This document shows, piece after piece, positions 1 through 6,248 of a DNA stretch of 18,125 nt; positions within the stretch are counted from its first letter, which is position 1, and every line of letters begins with the position of its first letter. This DNA is from Marinospirillum sp. (GTDB lineage Bacteria > Pseudomonadota > Gammaproteobacteria > Pseudomonadales > Halomonadaceae), in the NCBI GenBank assembly GCA_007119985.1, contig SKOQ01000064.1, forward strand, positions 1 to 18,125, written 5' to 3'. A model generated the notes under the pieces. The model did no database searches. It was not told the DNA's origin and worked only from the letters and a program-made list of their open reading frames with translations. The translations under genes were made by a program, and so were the position numbers.

Positions 1-217
1 CCGCACGCATCACGATCACCCCAAGCACAAAGATGATCAACACCCTTGGCTGCGGCCAGCCCTCTGCGGCCAACCACAGCGCCCACAGAGTCGGCCACAT
101 CAGCAGCCAGGTGCCGATCGGGCGATCCAGACGCATCAAGCGCACAAAAGCCGGTAAACGCTGATACCAAGGAACCAAAGGGGGAGGATTGGTCTGAGAT
201 GTCGCCAGATTCTTCAA
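1..217 (-). CDS. ubiA: 4-hydroxybenzoate octaprenyltransferase (partial, N-terminal part)
   Basis: UbiA is an inner-membrane enzyme that attaches the polyprenyl chain to 4-hydroxybenzoate in ubiquinone synthesis. Only about 72 N-terminal codons are present and the gene runs off the left edge. The translation contains the family's N-terminal pattern: RLMRLDRPIGT, then a first membrane segment WLLMWPTLWALWLAAEGWP, then LGVIVMRA, which normally precedes GCVIND. There is no ATG in frame near the expected start. TTG at 217-215 lies 5 bases after AGGAG, so I chose it as the start. It begins 9 bases after the ubiC stop codon, and its Shine-Dalgarno sequence sits next to that stop, so translational coupling to ubiC is likely. 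Family identity is secure; the exact start is inferred. Confidence 0.88.
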   Translation of the reverse strand, partial: MKNLATSQTNPPPLVPWYQRLPAFVRLMRLDRPIGTWLLMWPTLWALWLAAEGWPQPRVLIIFVLGVIVMRA

Positions 218-226
218 AGCCTGCTC

Positions 227-793
227 CTAAACTAGAGAATGAGAAGCCAAGTTCAAGGCCCGTGCCATAGGTGGTAAAAAGTGTTCGGCTACTAGCACAC
301 AAGCCTGCTGTTGATAAAACACCGATTGACGCCCCCAGAGGCTAGGAAAGGCCAGCTGGTGCGGCGCACAGTAGCTGAAGGTGCCACGCTGAAGATCAGC
401 AGAGGAAAACAGCAGCTGACCCAGCGCTTGATTGCCGAGATGACGCACGCGTCGATACAGCGGCGCCGAGGTCACCAACGGCAGCAGACTCCGCGCATAC
501 ACCCAAGGCTGCTGATCCACATGCAACAAAACCTGCCGCACCAGTACGGGCTGGCGCGACCAGCCAAGCTGCGCTAACTCTTGTGTTCTCAGATGGACAA
601 GGCGCTGCTGGAGAAGCTCGACATGGAAAGAAGACCTGGCCTGCTGTTGCAAGCGCTGCGTCAGAGAGCCCCGCTCCTGCAGCCAGCTACGCCAAGCACC
701 GGCTGGGGCGTGCACCAGAGCGAGATTCGGCTGCCAGCGTACTGGCATGGCCTTCTCCAGCGCTTGACACTGGAGTGTTGAAAGATGGAGCAT
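227..793 (-). CDS. ubiC: chorismate--pyruvate lyase
   Basis: UbiC converts chorismate to 4-hydroxybenzoate and pyruvate, the first committed step of ubiquinone synthesis, in the cytoplasm. The 188-residue product has the usual family length and landmarks: an N-terminal W-x-GSLT-like stretch (WLQERGSLTQRL), a central RQVLL and PWVYARSLLP, then LGNQALGQLLF, and a C-terminal LWGRQSVFYQQ followed by LVAEHFLPP. The last carries the acidic residue expected near the end of the active site. The ATG at 793 has AAGG upstream (TAAGGCAAGCGGC). A second in-frame ATG at 748 (MPVRW) is a possible alternative that would remove 15 residues. ubiA follows directly, giving the common ubiCA order. A candidate extended -10 lies at 840-835. 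Confidence 0.92.
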   Translation of the reverse strand: MLHLSTLQCQALEKAMPVRWQPNLALVHAPAGAWRSWLQERGSLTQRLQQQARSSFHVELLQQRLVHLRTQELAQLGWSRQPVLVRQVLLHVDQQPWVYARSLLPLVTSAPLYRRVRHLGNQALGQLLFSSADLQRGTFSYCAPHQLAFPSLWGRQSVFYQQQACVLVAEHFLPPMARALNLASHSLV

Positions 794-834
794 GCCGCTT
801 GCCTTAGGATCAAGTCACGAGTAGCTAAAGCGCC

Positions 835-843
835 ATTCTAACA
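835..843 (-). promoter_or_regulatory. candidate extended -10 promoter element for ubiCA
   Basis: On the minus strand the sequence reads TGTTAGAAT, which fits an extended -10 element (TG-N-TAGAAT). It lies about 42 bases upstream of the ubiC ATG. No convincing -35 hexamer was found at normal spacing, which an extended -10 does not strictly need. This is pattern matching only. Confidence 0.4.
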
Positions 844-952
844 CTCTTCAGCGCCTTGACCATCGTCTCGCCCTGCGTGGGTTGATCCTACCCCAGCACC
901 TTGGGGCATCCTGTTCACTGCTAACTTCAGCTGACGACTTGGGAAATCATTT

Positions 953-2167
953 ATGTCTCACACGACACCTTCATCAGCACCTTGGATTCTGGTGGGCTCT
1001 GGCATGGCAGGTTATCAGCTTGCCCGCGAGATCCGCGCACAGGAGGCCCAGCTGGGTCTTCCCACACAACAACTGATCATGATCACCAGCGACGGCGGCG
1101 AAGTCTATTCCAAGCCTCTGCTTTCGACCGCCTTGAGCAAAGCCATCTTGCCGGAACGCCTGATCAGCGCGACCGGCGAGCAAGCAGCAGCAGAACTAGC
1201 GCTTGAGCTGCGGCCCTGGACGCGTGTTGAACAGCTGCGGCCAGATCAACAACAGCTTATTTTATCCACAGGGGAAGAATTGAGTTATGGGCGTTTATTT
1301 CTCGCGCTTGGCGCTGCACCTCAAGGCCCCTTTGTTGGCTTGGAAGGCGTGCACTGCCTCAACTCTTGGCAGGAATACCAGGCCTTCCATCAACAGCTCC
1401 AGACCCTCTCGACTCAGCAGGTGGTGATTCTAGGCAGTGGCTTAGTTGGCGTGGAGATGGCGCAGGATCTGTTGCAAGCCGGTTATCGCGTCACCCTGAT
1501 GACCCGTGCGCCCCATCTGCTCGATGGCCTTTTACCGGCTGAGGCCGCAGCTTTTCTTGAGGCCGCTTTGATCGAGCAAGGACTCACCATCCAGCGCGCG
1601 ACCGAGGTTTTGGCGATCACCCCCAGTGCAGCCGGTCAGCAGCTTCTGCTCAGTGATGGCCGCCAGCAGGCTGCCGAGCTGATCATCAGTGCGCTGGGGC
1701 TGGCCCCACGTGTCACTCTGGCCGCAGAAGCCGGTTTAGCAACCAGCCGACGCGGGATTGCCGTCAATCGTCAGCTCCAAACCAGTGATCCCAACATTTA
1801 TGCGCTGGGGGATTGCGCTGATCTGGACGGCCAACTGCTGATGTATGTCCAACCCTTGATGGCCAGTGCGCGCAGTCTGGCGCAACAGCTCTTTCAACCT
1901 GAGGCACCCAGCCTGAGCTTGCCTGCGCTGCCGGTCTTGATCAAAACACCGACCTGTCCTTGCGTCGTCGCGCCACCTCAAGGAGAAGGTCACTGGGAGA
2001 TCGAGGCGAATCCACAAGGCGTGACTGGGCGTTTTATCAGTCCAGAAGGCGCGCTGCTTGGTTTTGCGCTCGTGGGGCAGGCTGTACGCCAAAAAAGCGC
2101 CCTCACCCGACAGCTGCCGGATTTATTGCCGAGTAGAGTCACCGCACCAGAAGGCGATCCGTCTTGA
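953..2167 (+). CDS. rubredoxin-NAD(+) reductase, FAD-dependent
   Basis: This is a 404-residue flavoprotein of the pyridine nucleotide-disulfide oxidoreductase class II type, closest in pattern to rubredoxin reductases (RubB/AlkT) that pass electrons from NADH to rubredoxin. Visible landmarks are the N-terminal FAD-binding GSGMAG (about residues 15-20), YSKPLLSTALSK (about 52-63), a second Rossmann motif GSGLVGVEMA (161-170) for NAD, and ALGDCAD (284-290) for the FAD ribityl contact. The C-terminal section has KTPTCPCVVAPP, which resembles the KTP-PxxVxPP segment of this family. The start at 953 places the first glycine motif about 15 residues in, as expected; the upstream GGGAAA is only a moderate ribosome binding site. 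No rubredoxin gene lies next to it. Other class II reductases are possible but fit less well. Confidence 0.85.
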   Translation: MSHTTPSSAPWILVGSGMAGYQLAREIRAQEAQLGLPTQQLIMITSDGGEVYSKPLLSTALSKAILPERLISATGEQAAAELALELRPWTRVEQLRPDQQQLILSTGEELSYGRLFLALGAAPQGPFVGLEGVHCLNSWQEYQAFHQQLQTLSTQQVVILGSGLVGVEMAQDLLQAGYRVTLMTRAPHLLDGLLPAEAAAFLEAALIEQGLTIQRATEVLAITPSAAGQQLLLSDGRQQAAELIISALGLAPRVTLAAEAGLATSRRGIAVNRQLQTSDPNIYALGDCADLDGQLLMYVQPLMASARSLAQQLFQPEAPSLSLPALPVLIKTPTCPCVVAPPQGEGHWEIEANPQGVTGRFISPEGALLGFALVGQAVRQKSALTRQLPDLLPSRVTAPEGDPS

Positions 2168-2235
2168 TCCCTGCTCTTTTTCTAGACCGAGAGAAAAGCT
2201 TTACTGATTTTGAAACAGGTGTTTAAATCTGGCCT

Positions 2236-2254
2236 CTCTTGGTCAATCCAAGAG
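2236..2254. repeat. 7-bp perfect inverted repeat (hairpin)
   Basis: CTCTTGG (2236-2242), a 5-base loop, then CCAAGAG (2248-2254). It lies between the reductase gene and the SCP2-domain gene. There is no T-run after it, so it is a weak candidate for a terminator. Confidence 0.4.
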
Positions 2255-2300
2255 CCTTCGCCTTCCTATGACTCACCGTGATTGAAGAGACCCTTGACCT

Positions 2301-2660
2301 ATGTTGAAACTCAAATTTCTGCTCTGGATGCTGGCGCGTCTATTGAAAAAAGCCTACAAAAAACAACCTGCTATGCGTGAGCATCTGGCCAGCAAACCAC
2401 TCAGCTTTACACTCGCGACCCAAGACTGGCCTGGTCGTCAGTTCCACCTACGTGCCGAGGGTGTGGAAAGCCAGACTCAAAGCGAGGCCGAGGTCGATTT
2501 AAAACTGGTTTTCACCGATGCCGCCAGTGCTTGGCAGGCGCTGACCAGCAAGGATAAGAACGCCATCATGCGGGCCATTCAAGATAAGAAGCTCAGCATT
2601 GAAGGCGCGCCCAACAAGCTGTTTGAGCTTCAAGGCGTCATGAAGTGGATCAAAATTTAA
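2301..2660 (+). CDS. SCP2 sterol-binding domain protein
   Basis: A 119-residue protein that looks like a stand-alone SCP2-type lipid-binding domain. The core is recognisable by LSFTLATQDWPGRQFHLRAEG, the acidic strand VDLKLVFTDAASAWQALTSK, the helix KNAIMRAIQDKKLSIEGAP and the closing helix LFELQGVMKWIKI. The first 20 residues are hydrophobic and basic (LKFLLWMLARLLKKAYKK) and may touch the membrane; this is not a clear cleavable signal. SCP2 domains bind lipids or similar hydrophobic ligands; in bacteria some relatives (UbiJ, UbiT) assist ubiquinone synthesis. The nearness of ubiCA is suggestive, but the reductase gene lies between them and no function is proved. The ribosome binding site before 2301 is weak. 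Confidence 0.7.
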   Translation: MLKLKFLLWMLARLLKKAYKKQPAMREHLASKPLSFTLATQDWPGRQFHLRAEGVESQTQSEAEVDLKLVFTDAASAWQALTSKDKNAIMRAIQDKKLSIEGAPNKLFELQGVMKWIKI

Positions 2661-2696
2661 GCGCTCAGGCTTGAAGTTGCTCTACTTCTTGATGGC

Positions 2697-2951
2697 TCAA
2701 GGTGCGGCATCATCATCACTGGCCGCATCTTGTAACACCTGACGACGGCGGGCCTGTTCTTTTACATGCTGTTGATGACGGTAGAAGCGCAGCAAGGCCA
2801 CAATACCCGCACAGAGCAGCATTGCGATCAACACCCACTTCTGCCACAGGCCAGCCTGCCCTCGGCCCAACCAAGTTTCCAGCGCCACGATCAGGATCAA
2901 GCCCATTGCCTGAGATGCGACCGCCCAGTTTTTCAATCGATCATTCAACAT
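2697..2951 (-). CDS. small two-helix membrane protein, unknown function
   Basis: An 84-residue product I do not recognise. It has two predicted membrane helices, about residues 13-28 (AVASQAMGLILIVALE) and 39-55 (WVLIAMLLCAGIVALLR). A basic, charged tail (FYRHQQHVKEQARRRQ) follows, ending in a very acidic segment (DAASDDDAAP). The ATG at 2951 is preceded by GAGGAAAAGGCG, a good ribosome binding site, which supports it as a real gene. It is transcribed away from the DsbG-like gene, and the 159 bases between them should hold both promoters. A TGTTAGGGT element at 3045-3037 on the minus strand is a candidate extended -10. Confidence 0.65.
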   Translation of the reverse strand: MLNDRLKNWAVASQAMGLILIVALETWLGRGQAGLWQKWVLIAMLLCAGIVALLRFYRHQQHVKEQARRRQVLQDAASDDDAAP

Positions 2952-3036
2952 CGCCTTTTCCTCTATTGAACTCTTTTGCCGGAGTGGACTCTTTGTCTGT
3001 TCAGGGCCACGGATGACAGCGCCATAGAAAGCCGCT

Positions 3037-3045
3037 ACCCTAACA
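3037..3045 (-). promoter_or_regulatory. candidate extended -10 element for the small membrane protein gene
   Basis: The minus strand reads TGTTAGGGT, the same TG-N-TAG layout as the element before ubiC. It lies about 86 bases upstream of the ATG at 2951. No clear -35 was seen. Weak evidence. Confidence 0.28.
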
Positions 3046-3110
3046 CAGCTTTTTACTCTGATATGCGGATTCTACTGCGAATCCATCACCCTCGGTGGAG
3101 ACAATAGATA

Positions 3111-3971
3111 GTGATGCACACCTTGCTTAAACCCTGGACCTCATCGTGGATGCGTCAACGCGGCCAAGCCCTACTGCTGGCCAGCTGCCTACTCAGCACA
3201 CCCGCGTTCGCGAATACAGAAGCCAACGAAGACTGGCCCGAGCCTATACGTCATCTCGCTCTACAAGGTCTTAGTGTGCATGATTCGTTCCCCGTCGGTG
3301 AGAGTCTGATCGGCTGGATTGTCAGCACCGGACAACAAGAGCAGCTGCTTTACACAACGCGTGATGGCGAATTTTTGATCAATGGTGTCCTGCTGGATGC
3401 ACAAGGGCAGGATGTTACTCAGCAGCACCAGCAAGATTATCTGGCCCAACCTGACTGGAGCGCCCTAGAGAGCAGCCACAAGATTACCGAATCCAGCTTG
3501 CTGATCAATGAAGCAGGCGAGCGAGAAACCCTGCGTGAACTCTACCTTTTCTTTGATCCCCTCTGCCCTTTTTCACGCCTAGCTTGGCTCGCTTTACAGC
3601 CTTATCGCGAGCAGGGGGTGCAGCTGAACTGGATTCCCATCGCCTATTTGCAACCCGATAGCCGTTTACAAGCCGCAGCCTTACTGGCAGCCGGCGAGAA
3701 CGCAGCGGACCAGCTGCATGCACTGATGCGTGAACAAACACCGCCCCTTGAACTTCAAGCAGAGCAGCTGCGCCAGCAGCGCCCCGCCTTGCAAGAAAAC
3801 ATGAGTCTGATGCGTGCCTTTGGACTCAGCGGCACACCCAGCTGGGTCTGGCAAGATGAAGAAGGTCTATTACAGACCCATACAGGGATGCTGCGCTTGC
3901 CCCGCATGAGCGAACTGCTCAACCTGCCGCAGCCAAGCGTTCTTGAGCCTGAACTGATTCGGTACCGCTAA
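3111..3971 (+). CDS. DsbG-like periplasmic thioredoxin-fold protein with CPFS active site
   Basis: A 286-residue secreted protein of the DsbC/DsbG disulfide isomerase family. It starts with a signal peptide (basic start, hydrophobic core LLLASCLLS, likely cleavage after PAFA at about residue 35). Residues 45-110 resemble the DsbG dimerisation domain (LQGLSVHDSFPVGESLIGWI, then YTTRDGEFLINGVLLD). The thioredoxin-like domain has YLFFDPLCPFSRLAW at about 145-159 and the cis-proline GTPSWVW near residue 243. In DsbG the active site is CPYC; here the second cysteine is a serine (codons TGC CCT TTT TCA). Cys152 is the only cysteine in the mature part. It should therefore not form an internal active-site disulfide, although it may still form mixed disulfides or work as a chaperone. 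GTG 3111 or ATG 3114 can start it; GGAG lies at 3097-3100. The next gene begins 1 base after the stop. Confidence 0.82.
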   Translation: MMHTLLKPWTSSWMRQRGQALLLASCLLSTPAFANTEANEDWPEPIRHLALQGLSVHDSFPVGESLIGWIVSTGQQEQLLYTTRDGEFLINGVLLDAQGQDVTQQHQQDYLAQPDWSALESSHKITESSLLINEAGERETLRELYLFFDPLCPFSRLAWLALQPYREQGVQLNWIPIAYLQPDSRLQAAALLAAGENAADQLHALMREQTPPLELQAEQLRQQRPALQENMSLMRAFGLSGTPSWVWQDEEGLLQTHTGMLRLPRMSELLNLPQPSVLEPELIRYR

Positions 3972-3972
3972 G

Positions 3973-4782
3973 ATGGATGCCCTCGCCCTTGGCCCTTTCG
4001 TACTCAGCTATGAACGTCTCACTCTGTTGGGCGCCTTAGCCCTGCTCCTCCTCGGTGGCGAGCTGGCCAATCGGCGTCACGCTGGCCTCGCCAGTTGGAG
4101 CTGGTGGACAGTGGTGGTGGGCGCTTTATCCAGCCGCTTGATTTTTGCTGCCAGCACACCTCAGGCTTATCTCAGCGCGCCTTGGACCCTGCTTTATTTC
4201 TGGCAACCTGGTTACAGTCTTTGGGGCGCCCTGCTGGGTGCCTTGGCCTTCACGCTCTGGTACTGGCGGCAGCCAACTCAGCGCATGCCACTGACCTGGG
4301 CAGTGAGCCTGCTGGTCGCCTCGGGGCTCTTGCTGCTGATGCTGCAACAAGCTCTACCCCGTACGCCCGTCACTGCCGACCCGCTGCCAGAACTGACCTT
4401 CAACCAGTTAGATGGCACACCTTTCAATCTGGCCGCGCAACAAGGGCAACCGATCGTGGTGAATCTATGGGCCACCTGGTGTCCGCCCTGCCGCCGTGAA
4501 ATGCCTGTTCTGGCCGAATATGATCAAGACCCACGCATACAGGTAGTTCTGATCAATCAAGGTGAAAACCTGCTTGGTGTCCAACGCTATCTTGATCAAG
4601 CTCAGCTGGCATTTCAGTACCTGCTGCTCGATCCACGACAAGAAGCCATGGCCTTTTATGGCGCACCTGGGCTCCCCGCGACGCTGTTTTACAATGCCGA
4701 AGGGCAGCTGGTTGATCGGCATTTTGGCGAACTCAGCCGCGCCCAGCTTGAGCGCTTTGCCCGCGAGTTCAGTGCTCCCTAG
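3973..4782 (+). CDS. Lgt-like membrane domain fused to TlpA/ResA-type thioredoxin domain
   Basis: A 269-residue protein in two parts. Residues 1-127 hold about four hydrophobic segments. Their order and motifs (GPFVLSYERLTLLGALALL, VVGALSSRLIF, YFWQPGYSLWGALLGAL) resemble the front half of prolipoprotein diacylglyceryl transferase. The His-Gly-Gly-Leu section typical of Lgt is SLWGALLG here, so transferase activity is unlikely. Residues 135-269 form a thioredoxin domain of the TlpA/ResA/DsbE type, with NLWATWCPPCRREMP (WCPPC, Cys170 and Cys173) and cis-Pro in PGLPATLFY (Pro235). Such domains usually face the periplasm and reduce partner disulfides. It sits 1 base after the DsbG-like gene, so both are probably co-transcribed and may be partners. 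From memory, pseudomonads have a similar pair beside a dsbD-type gene; none is visible here. Confidence 0.83.
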   Translation: MDALALGPFVLSYERLTLLGALALLLLGGELANRRHAGLASWSWWTVVVGALSSRLIFAASTPQAYLSAPWTLLYFWQPGYSLWGALLGALAFTLWYWRQPTQRMPLTWAVSLLVASGLLLLMLQQALPRTPVTADPLPELTFNQLDGTPFNLAAQQGQPIVVNLWATWCPPCRREMPVLAEYDQDPRIQVVLINQGENLLGVQRYLDQAQLAFQYLLLDPRQEAMAFYGAPGLPATLFYNAEGQLVDRHFGELSRAQLERFAREFSAP

Positions 4783-4800
4783 CCCACCGGCCTGATGCGT

Positions 4801-4832
4801 GCAGAGAAAGGGCTAGACAAGCCTGTCTCTGC
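4801..4832. repeat. nested inverted repeat overlapping the tRNA-Arg promoter
   Basis: Outer arms GCAGAGA (4801-4807) and TCTCTGC (4826-4832) are perfectly complementary. A second, mutually exclusive pair is AGACA (4815-4819) and TGTCT (4824-4828). They cover the -35 and part of the spacer of the tRNA promoter, just after the thioredoxin-fusion gene. There is no T-run. It could be a weak terminator or a protein site. Confidence 0.35.
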
Positions 4833-4842
4833 GCCCTACAAT
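4814..4842 (+). promoter_or_regulatory. sigma70-type promoter of tRNA-Arg
   Basis: TAGACA (4814-4819), a 17-base spacer, then TACAAT (4837-4842). The expected start of transcription is near 4849, about 10 bases before the mature tRNA. The bases after the -10 (TCTGGGCC) are GC-rich, the type of discriminator seen in stringently controlled stable RNA promoters. The stringent-control point is inference. Confidence 0.7.
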
Positions 4843-4858
4843 TCTGGGCCTTATCTTT

Positions 4859-4935
4859 CCGCCCTTAGCTCAGCTGGATAGAGCGTTGCCCTCCGGAGGC
4901 AAAGGTCAGAGGTTCGAATCCTCTAGGGCGGGCCA
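4859..4935 (+). tRNA. tRNA-Arg (anticodon CCG)
   Basis: A complete 77-base cloverleaf folds by eye. The acceptor 5' arm CCGCCCT (4859-4865) pairs with AGGGCGG (4925-4931). The D arm is GCTC...GAGC, the anticodon stem TTGCC/GGCAA holds loop CTCCGGA with anticodon CCG, the variable loop is AGGTC, and the T arm AGAGG/CCTCT has loop TTCGAAT. The discriminator is G and CCA is encoded (4933-4935). CCG reads the arginine codon CGG. No terminator with a T-run follows. Confidence 0.96.
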
Positions 4936-4992
4936 TTTCTTGATACAAGCCAGTCACCTCTGCACCAGCTGAGACAAGATCACGTCTGCAAC

Positions 4993-5256
4993 ATGCCCCT
5001 CTCGATTCTTCACGCTGAACCCTTAGATGCCTATCGCATCGACTTAACTTTCAATAATCAGCGTCGCGTGGTGGTGGATTTCGCCCCTTTTCTTTTTAGC
5101 CATCCGCATCCAGACTATACCATCTATCAAGATCGCACCCATTTCCTGCGCTTTGAGCTCATTGACGGCAATCTCAACTGGGATGATTATCGGATGATTT
5201 TTCCTGTCGAGGACCTGTATCATCAGCGTCTTGCTCCTATGGAGGACAAACGATGA
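4993..5256 (+). CDS. DUF2442 domain protein
   Basis: An 87-residue protein matching the DUF2442 pattern. It opens with a short strand (SILHAEPLDAYRIDLTFNN), then VVVDFAPFLF, an F-L-D-like segment (TIYQDRTHFLRFELIDG), the signature NLNWDDYRMIFPVEDLYHQR, and a short polar tail. The function of the family is not established; some DUF2442 genes occur beside DUF4160 genes in toxin-antitoxin-like pairs. The neighbour here is not DUF4160. The stop overlaps the next start (ATGA at 5253-5256), so it is translationally coupled to the TIGR02450 gene. It lies 57 bases after the tRNA and might be read from the tRNA promoter. Confidence 0.72.
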   Translation: MPLSILHAEPLDAYRIDLTFNNQRRVVVDFAPFLFSHPHPDYTIYQDRTHFLRFELIDGNLNWDDYRMIFPVEDLYHQRLAPMEDKR

Positions 5257-5468
5257 ACCCCGTTCGCCCTAACAAGCTCCAGCTCAGTAAGTGGACTGCC
5301 TTACAGCCTCGCCATAAGGAAAAGCACTTTTTGGTCACCCAGGTGGAATATGATGAAGAAGGGCAGGTGACTCTCTGCCTGCTCGAAGCCATCATGTCAA
5401 AACGCGAGTACAGTATCGATTGGACAGAGCTCAAAGATGCAACCCGTTGGCGGCAAGGCTGGCACTAG
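5253..5468 (+). CDS. TIGR02450 family protein, small Trp-containing conserved protein
   Basis: A 71-residue protein resembling the TIGR02450 family of short conserved proteins of unknown role. Landmarks are the start MNPVRPNKLQLSKWTALQP, the charged HKEKHFLVTQVEYDEEG, then LEAIMSKREYSIDWTEL and the terminal RWRQGW. The conserved tryptophans and the KHFLVT segment are the reason for the call. No catalytic motif is visible. The ATG overlaps the DUF2442 stop by four bases, and GGAGGACAAACG just upstream provides a strong ribosome binding site. Confidence 0.75.
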   Translation: MNPVRPNKLQLSKWTALQPRHKEKHFLVTQVEYDEEGQVTLCLLEAIMSKREYSIDWTELKDATRWRQGWH

Positions 5469-5491
5469 GCCAGGCCTGCATGGAGAAGAAG

Positions 5492-5743
5492 ATGGATTTT
5501 CAGTTTTCCACTGGGCAGCACTTTGCTCACTGGCTCGATCCTGAACATCATTGGTTTTTGTTTGTTGAGAGTTTTGATCGACTGCACTTTACTGTACGTG
5601 TTGGCAGTGTAGAGCAATCGCAAGAACTTGGTTCCTTGATCGCACAGGATGATGCCTCCTTGAACGACCAACTGCGCCAGCTCTACCAACACTGGCTTGA
5701 TCAACAACAGGCCACTTCAAATACACCTCAGCCATCACGCTGA
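5492..5743 (+). CDS. hypothetical protein, 83 residues
   Basis: An unrecognised soluble protein. I start it at ATG 5492, because GGAG (5482-5485) sits 6 bases upstream. The in-frame codon at 5420 lies inside the previous gene and ATG 5480 has no ribosome binding site. The product begins MDFQFSTGQHFAHWLDPEHH, has an aromatic strand-like middle (WFLFVESFDRLHFTVRVGSV) and a helical, Gln-rich end (LNDQLRQLYQHWLDQQQ). No cysteine, signal peptide or membrane helix is seen. It lies 23 bases after the TIGR02450 gene and 23 bases before the next gene, so all four short genes are likely one operon. Confidence 0.6.
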   Translation: MDFQFSTGQHFAHWLDPEHHWFLFVESFDRLHFTVRVGSVEQSQELGSLIAQDDASLNDQLRQLYQHWLDQQQATSNTPQPSR

Positions 5744-5766
5744 AGCCAATACGCAAGGAAACTCGT

Positions 5767-6111
5767 ATGCCTCTGTGGCTTTTTACTCTGCTCTGTTTTT
5801 TACACCTACAGTTCACCGGTATGATTGCGATGGGCTTGATTTTCATGGCCTGTGCAGAAGGCAGTTATCGCCATACACCCAAGCATAATGATCGACTGGT
5901 GCTGCTCTGGTTTCTCTATGGCTTCTCCATCCCTCTCAGCCTAGGCTGGCTGATTTATGGCTATGCCACCGAACAATCCCCAAGCTTCTACTGGTGGTTT
6001 GCTCTACCTTGGGCACTGCTGGTCTTCATGCTGGGCTACTGGAGAAGCACCGGCCTGTCTGCAGATGAATGGGCGGCGATCGCTCATCAAGACACAGAGA
6101 CCAAAAAATAA
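5767..6111 (+). CDS. small membrane protein, unknown function
   Basis: A 114-residue hydrophobic protein with about three predicted membrane helices: residues 3-27 (LFTLLCFLHLQFTGMIAMG...), 44-65 (LVLLWFLYGFSIPLSLGWLI) and 73-92 (FYWWFALPWALLVFMLGYW). The first loop is charged (CAEGSYRHTPKHNDR) and the tail is polar (GLSADEWAAIAHQDTETKK). AAGGAAA upstream of ATG 5767 is a good ribosome binding site. I do not recognise a family. It closes the run of four short genes. Confidence 0.62.
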   Translation: MPLWLFTLLCFLHLQFTGMIAMGLIFMACAEGSYRHTPKHNDRLVLLWFLYGFSIPLSLGWLIYGYATEQSPSFYWWFALPWALLVFMLGYWRSTGLSADEWAAIAHQDTETKK

Positions 6112-6127
6112 AAGTCTGCCTTCTTTC

Positions 6128-6157
6128 TTGTACTCAACTACTACCAACCTCTACACT
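6128..6157 (+). promoter_or_regulatory. candidate promoter for the diguanylate cyclase gene
   Basis: TTGTAC (6128-6133), an 18-base spacer, and TACACT (6152-6157), in the 137-base gap before the cyclase gene. Both hexamers match the sigma70 consensus moderately. The leader would be about 85 bases. Nothing else was seen in this gap. Confidence 0.4.
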
Positions 6158-6248
6158 AATGGATCAGCTATAAACGCTTCCCAGCGGCCAGTGTGCCTAG
6201 TCTGGGACCAAGATCCAGCCGCAAGGCACAGACCCATCAGAGAAGGCA

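Noticed and set aside
311..807. Plus-strand open frames across the ubiC region
   Set aside because: They mirror the minus-strand ubiC gene, lack ribosome binding sites and have no recognisable protein features.
891..906. CCCCA-N6-TGGGG hairpin upstream of the reductase gene
   Set aside because: Only five base pairs, no T-run and no gene ending there; too short to support as a terminator or riboswitch.
3973..4353. Functional prolipoprotein diacylglyceryl transferase
   Set aside because: The usual catalytic-region motif is absent and the second half of Lgt is replaced by a thioredoxin domain.
4993..5468. DUF2442 and its overlapping neighbour as a toxin-antitoxin pair
   Set aside because: The partner is a TIGR02450-type protein rather than DUF4160, and no toxin motif is visible in either product.
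5420..5491. Longer versions of the 83-residue hypothetical protein starting at 5420 or 5480
   Set aside because: 5420 lies within the TIGR02450 gene and 5480 has no ribosome binding site; GGAG is well placed for 5492.
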